Of a stretch of 49,718 nucleotides of DNA, positions 32,827 through 42,487 are shown piece by piece (within the stretch, counting starts at the first letter, position 1; each line of letters begins with the position of its first letter). Below the pieces are notes generated by a model. It worked only from the letters and a program-made list of their open reading frames with translations. It was not told the DNA's origin and did no database searches. The stretch is from a virus. Location of the stretch: the IMG/VR virus record IMGVR_UViG_3300031692_000140, positions 1 to 49,718 of that record; one strand, 5' to 3'. The position numbers and the translations under genes are program-made.

Positions 32827-33589
32827 TTTTTTTTATTTTGGAAGTTACTATTCACCATACATCGTTGTTGCTTCATCTGGACATGGCCCAAACACAGCAG
32901 GAAAAAGAACTCCATTAATTAATGGTAGAAGTATAAAAGAGTTTGAATTTAATCAGCCTACAAAATTAAAGTTTTTAGCAGCTTTAAAAAGATGTGGAAT
33001 AGCTTGTTGTGATGCTAATTATGAAGCAGAAACAAAAGCAATTGATGTTTCCAGAGATACGCGAATTAAAAGAGCTAATTCTTTAATTAAGTGCGATAAA
33101 GATAAAATACGTATAATTTATGTTGAAATTCATTTCAATGCATATGACGGTAAATTTGATACAAATAAAGGAGGTTTGGAAGTATTTTATTATACAGGAA
33201 GTACAAAAGGGAAATTACTTGCTTCATCTATATTGCACTATTTAAAAAATGGAACAAAACAAATAAATAGGGGTGTCAATTCAGCGAATTTTGATGTATT
33301 AAAATATACTTTAATGAAAGCGGTTCTATCTGAAAATGGTTTTATGGATGATAGATTTGAAGCTTCTATTATGTTAAATGAAAATTTTCAAACTGAGGTA
33401 GCCGAAGAACATTGTCAAGGAGTATGTGACTATCTTGGATTAATATATGTTCCCCCCAAACAAGTAAATCCAAAAGGACTTTATAAAGTTCAAGTTGGAG
33501 CATTTTCAAATTATGATAATGCAAAAAATCTAAGTAATAAACTTAAAAAAGATGGATATCCTACATATATTGTTGGGGATGATGTGTAA
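32819..33589 (+). CDS. Endolysin: amidase_3 with SPOR domain
   Basis: A 256-residue N-acetylmuramoyl-L-alanine amidase. Zinc/catalytic positions seen are H22 (SSGHG), an early Glu in the EFEFN segment (41-45), H105 (VEIHFNA) and E172 (LSENGF). A C-terminal SPOR repeat (about 212-254: GLYKVQVGAFSNYDNAKNLS) binds glycan lacking stem peptides at division sites. No signal peptide; it presumably needs the holin at 33638, transcribed from the opposite strand. Confidence 0.9.
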   Translation: MSDFFYFGSYYSPYIVVASSGHGPNTAGKRTPLINGRSIKEFEFNQPTKLKFLAALKRCGIACCDANYEAETKAIDVSRDTRIKRANSLIKCDKDKIRIIYVEIHFNAYDGKFDTNKGGLEVFYYTGSTKGKLLASSILHYLKNGTKQINRGVNSANFDVLKYTLMKAVLSENGFMDDRFEASIMLNENFQTEVAEEHCQGVCDYLGLIYVPPKQVNPKGLYKVQVGAFSNYDNAKNLSNKLKKDGYPTYIVGDDV

Positions 33590-33621
33590 AATATCACATA
33601 TATCATAGAAGTTTATGTATA

Positions 33622-33652
33622 AAAAAAGCAGTATAATCTATACTGCTTTTTT
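33622..33652. terminator. Bidirectional terminator between endolysin and holin
   Basis: A 14-bp perfect stem (33622-33635 with 33639-33652), loop 3, with A6/T6 flanks, between convergent genes. It overlaps the last codons of the holin gene. Confidence 0.8.
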
Positions 33653-33856
33653 ATCTTGTAAATATTCATAAACTTTATTTTGACTTATTTTCATTTCTGC
33701 TATTTCTTTTATTAATTGATTTTGAATAACTATTAAGGCACTTACTTCTTTTATTAATCCAATCATTGATTTATTATTATTTTTTAAGAAATAAATCATT
33801 AATACTACTGCGATTCCATTATTTATTACAAATCTTAAAATTTCTTCTATTTCCAT
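33638..33856 (-). CDS. BhlA/UviB-like holin
   Basis: A 72-residue protein with one N-terminal membrane helix (about residues 10-24) followed by a helical, charged tail ending DKKAV. The layout MEIEEILRFVINNGIAVVLM, then KNNNKSM, resembles BhlA/UviB holins, which permeabilise the membrane. It is the last gene of the late operon, next to the endolysin on the other strand. AGAGGTG precedes the ATG. Confidence 0.75.
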   Translation of the reverse strand: MEIEEILRFVINNGIAVVLMIYFLKNNNKSMIGLIKEVSALIVIQNQLIKEIAEMKISQNKVYEYLQDKKAV

Positions 33857-33872
33857 GATAACACCTCTTTCT

Positions 33873-35618
33873 TTATTGAAATACTTCTGTTACTACAACA
33901 CAACTTGAGGTAGTTAAATCAGTTGGATTTCCTGCATCTGTGTTATATTGTGCTCCTCTACATTGTAGATATCCCCCATCATTTCCAGTTTCTACAATGA
34001 AATTTTCTGTGGCAGCACTTGAAGTCGAAATTGCGGAAAGTGCATATCGAATATCAGTAGTTAGTCCATGGACAGATGTTCTCACATTATTAGTTGACGA
34101 AGGTTCAGTCGCTGCACTAACAGCAACACCACCGACTGAAACTCTATTTGATAAAGCAGTAACACCACTACTTTCCCAATCTACTCTAAAATCAGGAGTA
34201 GCACTTCCAGTATTTTGTATACTAAAAAAAGCTTCGATTCTAAAAGTTCTATTTGCTGGTAATTTAATAAAAAAATCATCTATATTTGTTAATACATTAC
34301 TTGTATATGACTGAGTAGTAAATAATTTATATAATTTTGGTCCTTTACTCCATTCATTATATAAATTTAAATCCCCATAATTAGATGATATCGCAAAATC
34401 AGTTACTAAAGACCATGCGTTTGCTGACGATGATTGTATATAAACGCATCCAACAGAATCAGCTGCGATTGATGTTTCATATTCTAAAACATGCATCATT
34501 TCACCATCTTTGTATAAAATAGCTCTGCATGTATCATTATCTTTTTCAAGTTTTATAATTATTCTTTCATCTTTTAATAAAGTATTAGATAATACAACAG
34601 TAACATTAGTGGTAACACCTGCTTCGGTTACACTTAGATAAAAAGTACCATTATTAACATATGTTTCGATTAAATTATCAGAATCAACTTCCCAAGACAA
34701 TCCTAATGAATAATCTTCATATTTACAATACATTTCTATATAAGCTATAAAAGATAAAACACTACAATAAATATGTAATACTGAGCCTGTTGGTTCAGGT
34801 GGCATTAACATTATTCCATGTCTATTCAGTTTTTCATCATATACAACACTTAGAATATCAAGAATAATATCAAATTTATTTTCCCATCCAGTAGCTAAAC
34901 CCATATATTCTTGAAATGAATTAGGCCATCCACCAAATAAGCTATCTTCCTTTACCATTTGTAAATAATCGCATGTAATATATTCGTCTTGAGCATTAGC
35001 AAGTGATGTCGCTTCAATTCTTATATGGGTAATATCATCCCATCCAGCAGGTGCCCCAGTTATAGCGAATGCAGATTTAGCAGCTGCTAAATAATTATAT
35101 CCATTTGAAAATCCTGCGGCTGCTACTGCATAATTATAATTATTCGCATTATCATCACCAAATTTAAATTGAAATACATTAAATTTAGTTGTGTCAGTAA
35201 TATAAAATATCAAATAAATAAAATCTGATACACTAGATGCTTGGCCATCATTGAAAACACTTAAATCAATAGAAGGTATATCTTTATAGATACCGAGCCA
35301 TCCAGCATTGTCGTCATGCTCAGTAAATCTAACAGAATTTGAACCAATCATATTATTTGTAGTATCATCTGATATATCCGTTGAAGCTGTGCTTGCTGTC
35401 CATTCATCGCCACTTGTGAAATTGCAAATTTCTTTAGTACATCTTTGCCAGAAATATTCTTTTAATTTACTTTTTTCAAAATTTAAACATTGACTCCTTC
35501 TTAATTCTTCATCGGTTAATGATAATACATCTTCATGACTTAATAAATTATCCGCATCTATACATGGAGGCCCCCCATTAATCCAAGCTATAGGAGTATA
35601 TTTGCCGAAATCACCCAT
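33873..35618 (-). CDS. Tail fibre / receptor-binding protein
   Basis: A 581-residue, beta-rich protein with many Ser, Thr, Asn and aromatic residues and higher G+C than its neighbours. Residues about 80-220 look like a lectin or jelly-roll domain, and 280-420 a laminin-G-like fold. It is the last virion gene before the holin, where receptor-binding proteins of siphoviruses usually lie. The ATG follows GAGGAGG, in the motif GCGTAAATATGGG, which recurs before the scaffold gene. Confidence 0.7.
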   Translation of the reverse strand: MGDFGKYTPIAWINGGPPCIDADNLLSHEDVLSLTDEELRRSQCLNFEKSKLKEYFWQRCTKEICNFTSGDEWTASTASTDISDDTTNNMIGSNSVRFTEHDDNAGWLGIYKDIPSIDLSVFNDGQASSVSDFIYLIFYITDTTKFNVFQFKFGDDNANNYNYAVAAAGFSNGYNYLAAAKSAFAITGAPAGWDDITHIRIEATSLANAQDEYITCDYLQMVKEDSLFGGWPNSFQEYMGLATGWENKFDIILDILSVVYDEKLNRHGIMLMPPEPTGSVLHIYCSVLSFIAYIEMYCKYEDYSLGLSWEVDSDNLIETYVNNGTFYLSVTEAGVTTNVTVVLSNTLLKDERIIIKLEKDNDTCRAILYKDGEMMHVLEYETSIAADSVGCVYIQSSSANAWSLVTDFAISSNYGDLNLYNEWSKGPKLYKLFTTQSYTSNVLTNIDDFFIKLPANRTFRIEAFFSIQNTGSATPDFRVDWESSGVTALSNRVSVGGVAVSAATEPSSTNNVRTSVHGLTTDIRYALSAISTSSAATENFIVETGNDGGYLQCRGAQYNTDAGNPTDLTTSSCVVVTEVFQ

Positions 35619-35620
35619 AT

Positions 35621-35950
35621 TTACGCCTCCTCAATTTTGAAAGTTGTCATATCAATTCTTTTAGGTTTCTTTAATAATTGTCTTGTAGCATGTACATTTT
35701 TTATTTTTTTTCTAAGTGCTGGTATTGTAACTTTATATCGAATAGCTTTTTTTTCATCTTTGATACTAATTAAATCTATTTGTAAATCAAATTTATCTTT
35801 TATTTGATTTACAAGATTTACACAAAATGTTGAATACATATTTTTTAATATTTTGTCATCAACTTCCTCAATTTTTTTTATATCAGCTGTTTCGATATCA
35901 ACTGATATATTTTTATCATTTTCTAATTTAAATATATTTGTAAAGTCCAT
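35621..35950 (-). CDS. Small baseplate-region protein
   Basis: A 109-residue protein with no recognised family, between the tail-tip gene and the fibre gene. Strand/helix mixture with a basic C terminus (LLKKPKRIDMTTFKIEEA). A baseplate or chaperone role is inferred only from position. Confidence 0.6.
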   Translation of the reverse strand: MDFTNIFKLENDKNISVDIETADIKKIEEVDDKILKNMYSTFCVNLVNQIKDKFDLQIDLISIKDEKKAIRYKVTIPALRKKIKNVHATRQLLKKPKRIDMTTFKIEEA

Positions 35951-35954
35951 TATA

Positions 35955-36467
35955 TCAACTCCTATCTATTTGATATTCCCATGTAACCTGTATTTCTTCA
36001 CTTCCTATTTTATTTTCTACAGGATTTAAGACTATTCTCGATATCAATAATCCGTAATCTTTTCCAGCACCTTCTAACCAATCATATGATGTCGAGCCAG
36101 CGAACAGTCCTATTTCTTTAATAGTAACAATTCCAGAATAATCTTCTGGTTGAGTATCTTTTAAAATTGCTCTAGCTTGTAAAGTTCCAACGCCTGTTCT
36201 AGTTCTTACAATAATAGGAACACGATAAATTTCATTTACTAAATGTTGCATATTATTAGTATTTACACTATTATCATCGCCAAACGCAATATGCTTAAAA
36301 AACATATTTGAATTTGGGGGATAATAAAATGATTTAATTAATTCATCTAAAGCATCATCCATTATTCTATTTTTTATTATTCTTATCTCAGTTTTATTAT
36401 TATTACTTTTATCTCTTTTTACTATAGTAACTTTACCTTCAATTGAAAAGGCTGTTTTTATTCTCAT
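35955..36467 (-). CDS. Baseplate / tail-tip protein
   Basis: A 170-residue protein, beta-rich, with FKHIAFGDDNS and TIKEIGLFAGS segments that recall N-terminal domains of tail-tip or fibre-attachment proteins of phages and prophages. It lies between the hub and a small protein. Function inferred from family resemblance and order. Confidence 0.6.
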   Translation of the reverse strand: MRIKTAFSIEGKVTIVKRDKSNNNKTEIRIIKNRIMDDALDELIKSFYYPPNSNMFFKHIAFGDDNSVNTNNMQHLVNEIYRVPIIVRTRTGVGTLQARAILKDTQPEDYSGIVTIKEIGLFAGSTSYDWLEGAGKDYGLLISRIVLNPVENKIGSEEIQVTWEYQIDRS

Positions 36468-36469
36468 TA

Positions 36470-38077
36470 TTAATCACTATCGCTTTCGTAATAGATTTCA
36501 GTATTATTTATAGTACCTGGAACTGGCCCACCTGGAGCGACATTTGGGTGAAGGCCTCCCGGGTCAGTTTCAGGATATAAGCAATCTATACTATCAATTG
36601 TTACAACTCCGGCAATGTTAAATTCTTCTGATTCTATAAAAGGAATACTTACGATAGCATCTTCTCTAATTGTAAAATAATCATTTGCTGTTAACCATTT
36701 TTTAAAGAATCTAATCCATCCACCGATTGGTAGTCCATCAATTAGAGTTACTGTTCTTTTCAATCTATTTCCTCTATCTTTAATTGATAATTCCATCACT
36801 AAATAATCAGAATCTATTTGAAAAGTTGGTAACACTAATCTACATAATTGTCCTATTTCCCATCTATGATTATATGATGATATTTTAAATTTCTGAGCAA
36901 TTCTACAATATTTATTTAAAAGTGCTTGGGCTTTTTCATTTCCAAGAACTATTCCAACTACATTCGAATTTTCAGTTATATCATAATAGATACCACTTCC
37001 ATTTTCCGCAGCTGCTCTTGCTGCTATTGCTGTATCATTTGATTTAATAATATCTATTTCATAGCTTCCTCTATATTTTAGAACAATGTAATAACCTGCT
37101 TCAATTGCTGGATAATCACTATTTTGATAAATCTGATTATTTCCATCGGTATAAAACCATTGAGGTGTAGTTTCAAGTCCACTTATACCAATCGTTTGTC
37201 TTGTATCACTTGGTGGATCATTTCTTTGAATCCAAGTACATACATACACTTGGGGTTCCCCTAAATCATCACAAATAGGATAATTAAGAAAAAAATTTCT
37301 AGTTTCCCCATTTGGAAAGGGGTTAGATGTTTCTATTAATTCATCGGTAACATCTTTTACATTTCTTAATACTTCAATATTTCTATATTCTGACCTATCG
37401 TTTATTCTTGCTAAATCTTCACTTAATGTTCCAATATATTCATGAGTATATGGCCCTTTTTCAAAAGTATACTCATGAAAATGAAATTTCTTATTAGGTT
37501 CTATATACCACTGCCAGCCTAAAAAATCCGATAATTCAGTAAATACTTTACTAGCATATATATATGGACAATTTACCGATACTTCTTTTGTTGTTGATTG
37601 AATAGAAGTTGAATCATACCAAATACCATCAGCTTTTAAATATTTATCAATTATTTCTTTTACTAAAACATTTATTTTAGTTTTAGCATATCCTTGATTT
37701 ATAGCTATTCTATCGCATATACTATGATGATCTATACCAACAATACCGATTCCCATTAATAATTTCTCATTTATTTTTCTAGTATTCGGTTCGTCTAGCT
37801 GACCACCCCATATTAACTTCCATGAATTAATATCATTTCCCGTACCAGTATATTCCCATACATTTATTAATCGTCCTACTAAAGATTCTAAATAAAAATT
37901 ATTACTTTCATCTTTTAAAGTAAAATTCAAAACTGCTCTCGTACCTGATTCACCTTGATTTATACTTAAACTCTTTGATAATACATATACATTTTCAGGC
38001 CATCCCCAATTAGGAAGATTTTCACTTCGTTCTATAGGAGATAGCCCATCAAGTGTTATTCTAAATGCTACTGACAT
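36470..38077 (-). CDS. Tail hub / tail-associated protein
   Basis: A 535-residue protein that directly follows the tape measure gene (ATG overlap at 38077). The N-terminal half has a hub-like layout (WGWPENVYVLSKSLSINQG, VGIVGIDHHSICDRIAI, SDFLGWQWYIEPNKKFHF), resembling gp27/Tal baseplate-hub domains. No peptidoglycan hydrolase domain is visible. The C terminus ends in a Pro/Gly-rich segment. Confidence 0.7.
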   Translation of the reverse strand: MSVAFRITLDGLSPIERSENLPNWGWPENVYVLSKSLSINQGESGTRAVLNFTLKDESNNFYLESLVGRLINVWEYTGTGNDINSWKLIWGGQLDEPNTRKINEKLLMGIGIVGIDHHSICDRIAINQGYAKTKINVLVKEIIDKYLKADGIWYDSTSIQSTTKEVSVNCPYIYASKVFTELSDFLGWQWYIEPNKKFHFHEYTFEKGPYTHEYIGTLSEDLARINDRSEYRNIEVLRNVKDVTDELIETSNPFPNGETRNFFLNYPICDDLGEPQVYVCTWIQRNDPPSDTRQTIGISGLETTPQWFYTDGNNQIYQNSDYPAIEAGYYIVLKYRGSYEIDIIKSNDTAIAARAAAENGSGIYYDITENSNVVGIVLGNEKAQALLNKYCRIAQKFKISSYNHRWEIGQLCRLVLPTFQIDSDYLVMELSIKDRGNRLKRTVTLIDGLPIGGWIRFFKKWLTANDYFTIREDAIVSIPFIESEEFNIAGVVTIDSIDCLYPETDPGGLHPNVAPGGPVPGTINNTEIYYESDSD

Positions 38078-40860
38078 TATTCGAAAATCCTCCCCCCATA
38101 TCTTTTTACTGTATTATTCATTTCACTCATAAAGTTTTCAATATTCTGAACTCCATTAAATATAAATGTTCCACTTATATTTGTTCCACTTGAAATAGAA
38201 GCTGTTTCAAGTTTTGAATTTTCTGGCCCATTTATAACTATTTTTCCTAACCAATCATTCATTATTGCATCTTTTGCATTATTCAATGATTTTAATATAG
38301 GGTCTTTAAAATTCAATTTATCTAAATTTTTCAATGCTCCCATTTTAGCAGGTGAGTGCGGTAGATAAGAACTAATTATTGACCCAATTCCAGCAGCTGT
38401 ATTTCCTAAACTTCTAAACATTGAAGTAATTCCATCTATTACAGATTGGACAACATTCTTGCCAGCTTCTTTAAAATCAATTTTTGTAATTCCTTTTAAC
38501 AATTTTCCCGCAGCTTCTTTTCCAGCAGTATATAATTTGGCAGCTTCTATAATTACTTTCGATATAAATCCTCCAAAAGCTATTACACCATTTTTAACAG
38601 CTGATTTAATCCATTTAACAAAATCATCTTTAAAATTTCTTATTTTCTTAATAACACTTATAACCATATTTATAATTGCGAGAGTTACTTTAGTATTTAA
38701 ATCTTTGAAAAAGTTTATAACTTTGCTGATTAATTCAGGAACAATTCCATTTCCTATTTTTTTATATAAATTTTTAAAGTAAGTAACTGCAATTTTAAAG
38801 AAATTTCCTATAAAATTCTTTATTAAACTAAATGCATTTTTCCACACATTTATAACAGCTGCCCACATTTCCTCAAAACCTTTTTGAATTAAGTCACCAT
38901 TTAAAGTTAATATTCCCATAATTATCTTGAATACACTTCTTACTATTGTTCCTAAACTTACTATAATTCCAATTACATTTGGAATTATACTCAATAAAGC
39001 TCCAAATAATGAAATCATTATGCCTAATGAATTAACAAATACAAAACCAATAATTTTTCCTAGATTTTGCAATACAGGAATTAATGGTTCGAGTGATTGT
39101 TTCGCTAAATCTAATGATTCTTTAAATGATGCCCAATCAATGTTTGACAGAGCTTCTTTTAATGCATTTATTGTTGGCTCTGCTACATCTTTTACAGTTG
39201 AGGCAAAATCAAAAATCTTATCTCTTATTTCAAGAACTTTTTCCCTAAATAATATTAATTTAGTAACTGCATTTATTAAATTATCTCTAAACTTATCAGG
39301 AATCATTTCTATCATTGCAGCTGTAAAATTAGCAAAGTTACCAGTATCAAGTCCTTCAGCAAATCCCTTTATTGCTTTTTTTATATCATCGATATGTTCA
39401 ATTATAAATTCAACAGTTTTTTTGATTTTATCTCCAATTTCTTTAAATTTATTAATTATTGAGCTTCTTACAGTTTCGGATGATAACACTAAAGTTCCTA
39501 ATATACCGATTAATGAAGCAATTGCTCCTATTACAATTAAAGTCGGTGCGCCTATTGTACTAATAATACTTGCAATAGTTGAGATTGCACTTGCTACACC
39601 AGCAGCAACACCAATTAAATTTCCAAATGCTAGAATAATTAAAGGCATTATTGCTGATAACGCAGTAAATGCTAATATTCCAGTTTGCATCGGTTTTGAT
39701 AGATTTTTAAATTTATCCCCAATAAAACTTACAACTTTATTAAATGTATTCAGTATTGGAAGTAAAGCTCCTTTCAATACATCAAAGAACTCAATAGCAG
39801 TTGACTTTATTTGACTTAATGATTGGTCGAATTTGAAATCTAAAGTTTCCGATGCTGCTTTAAAAGCTTCATCCAACATACCTGTTGAATTAGCAACATT
39901 TTCAAATACTTTTTTATTATCTTCTAAATTAGCCCCCATCAAATCAAGAATTCCCATCAAAGCTCTTATATTCGGAAATACTTTTGCCACTGTTTCTTCT
40001 CCATATTTTTTTGTTGATTCTCTTAACTCAATTAATGTATTTAAAAGGCCATCTTCTTTTATCTTTTTTCTCATTTCGGAAGCAGATGTTCCCATTTTTT
40101 TCAATGTATCATTAGCTTCCTTAGTTGGTTTAAGCAAGCTAGCCATTATACCTTTTAGTTGGGTAGCTGCTTCACTTGCATCCGTTCCAGTTCTTGTCAT
40201 AGCTGCCTGCGTAGCAGCTACTTCCTCAAATTCGACTCCTAATTCAGATGCTAAAGGCAAGACTGCTCCCATTGAGCCAGCTAAATCAGCCGCGGCAGCT
40301 TTTCCTTCTCTAACCGCTGCAACCAAGATATCGGTTGCTTTTGCAGCTGATAAATTTTTAGGTCCATATGCATTCATTGCACTTGTTACTAAATCAGCAA
40401 CAACCGCAGTTTCGCCCAATCCAGCTGAGGCAGCTTTACCAGATAGAGTCAATACGTCCATCGCTTCGGCTCCTCGTAATCCTGCACTTGTAACATAAAA
40501 AAGTGCCTCTGCTAAAGCTTTTGGAGCTTGACCAATTTGTGGGCCTAATTTGAGTATTTGATTGCCCCATTGACTTACTTGTTTTTCAGAGATACCAACA
40601 AGACCAGTAACTTTCGAAAGTTCTCTTTCGAAGTCTCCTCCTAGCTTTACAACTGCAATTCCAGCAGCTAATAAAGGCAATGTTACTGACTTTGTAAGTT
40701 TTCCCCCTAAATCTTGCATATCAGAACCAATTGACTTTAAACTTTTCGAAAAATTCGAGCCAAATGTATTTCCATCTCTATTTAATTGATTTAATCTTTG
40801 ATTAAAAGGTGAAGTATTTGCGTCAACTCTTGCAGTTAATTCACCGATAACAAAACTCAT
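38077..40860 (-). CDS. Tail tape measure protein
   Basis: A 927-residue protein, the longest gene, typical of tail length control. N-terminal SKSLKSIGSDMQDLGGKLTK and VAGSM-type repeats are like the TP901 family core (KLGGDFERELSKVTGLVG, then AAATQAAMTRTGTDASEAATQLKG-type region). Hydrophobic stretches at about residues 395-470 and 600-670 fit the membrane-inserting segments. It follows the frameshifted chaperone genes, the normal order. Confidence 0.92.
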   Translation of the reverse strand: MSFVIGELTARVDANTSPFNQRLNQLNRDGNTFGSNFSKSLKSIGSDMQDLGGKLTKSVTLPLLAAGIAVVKLGGDFERELSKVTGLVGISEKQVSQWGNQILKLGPQIGQAPKALAEALFYVTSAGLRGAEAMDVLTLSGKAASAGLGETAVVADLVTSAMNAYGPKNLSAAKATDILVAAVREGKAAAADLAGSMGAVLPLASELGVEFEEVAATQAAMTRTGTDASEAATQLKGIMASLLKPTKEANDTLKKMGTSASEMRKKIKEDGLLNTLIELRESTKKYGEETVAKVFPNIRALMGILDLMGANLEDNKKVFENVANSTGMLDEAFKAASETLDFKFDQSLSQIKSTAIEFFDVLKGALLPILNTFNKVVSFIGDKFKNLSKPMQTGILAFTALSAIMPLIILAFGNLIGVAAGVASAISTIASIISTIGAPTLIVIGAIASLIGILGTLVLSSETVRSSIINKFKEIGDKIKKTVEFIIEHIDDIKKAIKGFAEGLDTGNFANFTAAMIEMIPDKFRDNLINAVTKLILFREKVLEIRDKIFDFASTVKDVAEPTINALKEALSNIDWASFKESLDLAKQSLEPLIPVLQNLGKIIGFVFVNSLGIMISLFGALLSIIPNVIGIIVSLGTIVRSVFKIIMGILTLNGDLIQKGFEEMWAAVINVWKNAFSLIKNFIGNFFKIAVTYFKNLYKKIGNGIVPELISKVINFFKDLNTKVTLAIINMVISVIKKIRNFKDDFVKWIKSAVKNGVIAFGGFISKVIIEAAKLYTAGKEAAGKLLKGITKIDFKEAGKNVVQSVIDGITSMFRSLGNTAAGIGSIISSYLPHSPAKMGALKNLDKLNFKDPILKSLNNAKDAIMNDWLGKIVINGPENSKLETASISSGTNISGTFIFNGVQNIENFMSEMNNTVKRYGGRIFE

Positions 40861-40868
40861 AAATACAC

Positions 40869-41593
40869 CTAGATTCTATCAATATTATTTTCGATATCTT
40901 CATTATTGAATTCTACGAAATTTCTTTTACTTTTATCTTTGTACCATCTTCTATAAGCAGCATCATTTGGTAACTCTTGTGTTAAAACAATAAATTTTCT
41001 CCAAGAAATTTCATTGTTAAAACAGCAATTATTTAAATCTAAATTATAATAACGTAAAAAGTCAGCTTCTAAAGCTGACCATCCCCATATTAAAATCCTC
41101 GGGTCATCACTTTTTTTTCCAATTCTGCTTTATTTTTTGAATTAGTTTCATATCCCCATGAATTCAATATATTTGGAATGATGTTATTAGTTACAAAGTC
41201 CAATGATACATTAACATTATTTGACCTTTCTAGTGCAGTTAAAAATTCTCTTCCAAACATTAACTCTATAAATCTTAAAACTTTATCTTCTGGTAAAATA
41301 ACTACCATTTTCCCATCTATTTTTTTATAACAATATCGAAGAAAAAATGTTGAAAAATTAAAAGGCATTCTCGATGATAATTCATATATTTTGCCTAGAA
41401 ACCTTATTGTTAATTTATTTTTACTTGCTGCATATTCTTTTAAGGCTTCATCAAAATCATATGTTAATTCGCTTTCTTGCCTTTCTTTTATTTCTTCAAC
41501 TTTTTCATTCAATTGATTTATTCTTTCTTGATTAATTCTTTGTATTTCTTCATCAGTCATTGTTTTCTTTTTTTCATCTTTTATATTGTCCAT
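40869..41593 (-). CDS. Tail assembly chaperone GT fusion by -1 frameshift
   Basis: The upstream chaperone frame ends at 41090, but an A8 run (41111-41118 on the plus strand) lets ribosomes slip back one base at A-AAA-AAA-G. The shifted frame then reads SDDPRILIWGWSALEADF and stays open for 80 codons to TAG at 40869, with no start of its own. This matches the conserved DPR-WGWSALEADF block of siphovirus GT chaperones. The fusion would be 241 residues. A small hairpin (41061-41079) lies 32 bases downstream. The chaperones wrap the tape measure protein encoded next. Confidence 0.85.
41090..41593 (-). CDS. Tail assembly chaperone G
   Basis: A 167-residue protein, the non-shifted product. A charged, helical N terminus (TDEEIQRINQERINQLNEKV) and a globular half with IRFLGKIYELSSRMPFNFS are present, between the tail tube and tape measure genes. 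The last codons (EKKVMTRGF) contain the slippery A8 used for GT. Confidence 0.82.
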   Translation of the reverse strand: MDNIKDEKKKTMTDEEIQRINQERINQLNEKVEEIKERQESELTYDFDEALKEYAASKNKLTIRFLGKIYELSSRMPFNFSTFFLRYCYKKIDGKMVVILPEDKVLRFIELMFGREFLTALERSNNVNVSLDFVTNNIIPNILNSWGYETNSKNKAELEKKVMTRGF

Positions 41594-41623
41594 AAAAATA
41601 CCTTTCTTTCTTTTATTTGTTGA

Positions 41624-42049
41624 TTAGCTTCCTGGAACTATATCAACTTTTGAATTAACCCTAAATGTTGTTTTATATTTATAAACACCGCTGACATCGC
41701 CAGTTTCATTATATCCTGTAAAGAATCCTGTCAATAGATATCCATATCCAGTATTTCTAACATGTCTTATTGTTACTGTTTTTCCTTTTTCAGCAGCATT
41801 TCTTAATTCACTTTGACCAGCATTTAAACCACCAGCAGCTGTTTCTATTGTTATTCCTTCAACAGATGCAGTTTCCGAAACCGCAATACTTGCAAATTCA
41901 GTATGTAATACATCGGTTCCAGCAATAACATTCTCCGCAGCAGTAACATCCTCTTCCGAAACCGATAAATCTTTATTAAATGCAGTTACCTTCGCAACAA
42001 CTAGGGCATCAACTTCAACAACTGTTCCAGCGAATTTTACTTCATACAT
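41624..42049 (-). CDS. Major tail (tube) protein
   Basis: A 141-residue protein with Ala/Thr/Val-rich strands, the size and place of a tube protein: after the connectors, before the chaperones. MYEVKFAGTVVEVDALVVAK, and later TGYNETGDVSGVYKYKTTF, fit a tail-tube beta-sandwich. It would form the hexameric rings of the tail tube. Codon use is richer in G+C, as in highly expressed genes. Confidence 0.78.
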   Translation of the reverse strand: MYEVKFAGTVVEVDALVVAKVTAFNKDLSVSEEDVTAAENVIAGTDVLHTEFASIAVSETASVEGITIETAAGGLNAGQSELRNAAEKGKTVTIRHVRNTGYGYLLTGFFTGYNETGDVSGVYKYKTTFRVNSKVDIVPGS

Positions 42050-42070
42050 AATAATTTCCCCCTTTCACTA

Positions 42071-42487
42071 TTAAAGTCTATACTTATTATCTTTTGTCTG
42101 TACTCTTAATCTATAACTAGCAGTATATTCATGTCGTCCTTTGTCATCTTTTCCTATTCCAAATGGAATGATATCAACAAATGAAGCAGTTACAACATTT
42201 TCACTTTCATCAATTAATGAACAACCCCCAAAACCTATAAATGATTTATGAATATTCATTAAAATTGTCTTTGCTTCATTCTTTTGAGTGTTTCGTACTA
42301 ATACTCTTATTCCTAGCTGGTCAACTGATAAAGAAGATGATTCATCTATTGAGGGAGCTTGATAGTCAAAGACTGTTATTTGATTACTGGGTGATTCTGG
42401 TTGAAAATTATCATAGATATTTCCTCCATCAGAAAATGTTCCAAAATCATTATTTTCTAGCCATTGACAAAATTCGTCTGCTATCAT
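42071..42487 (-). CDS. Tail terminator / minor capsid protein 3-like
   Basis: A 138-residue protein in the connector region with LGIRVLVRNTQKNEAKTI and EYTASYRLRV, the layout of tail-terminator or Minor_capsid_3-type proteins. It overlaps the upstream gene by one base. It probably caps the tail at the connector end. Confidence 0.65.
   Translation of the reverse strand: MIADEFCQWLENNDFGTFSDGGNIYDNFQPESPSNQITVFDYQAPSIDESSSLSVDQLGIRVLVRNTQKNEAKTILMNIHKSFIGFGGCSLIDESENVVTASFVDIIPFGIGKDDKGRHEYTASYRLRVQTKDNKYRL

Noticed and set aside
38459-40498. Long open frames on the plus strand opposite the tape measure gene
   Set aside because: They mirror the codon structure of the tape measure gene, have no ribosome binding sites and give hydrophobic, low-complexity products.
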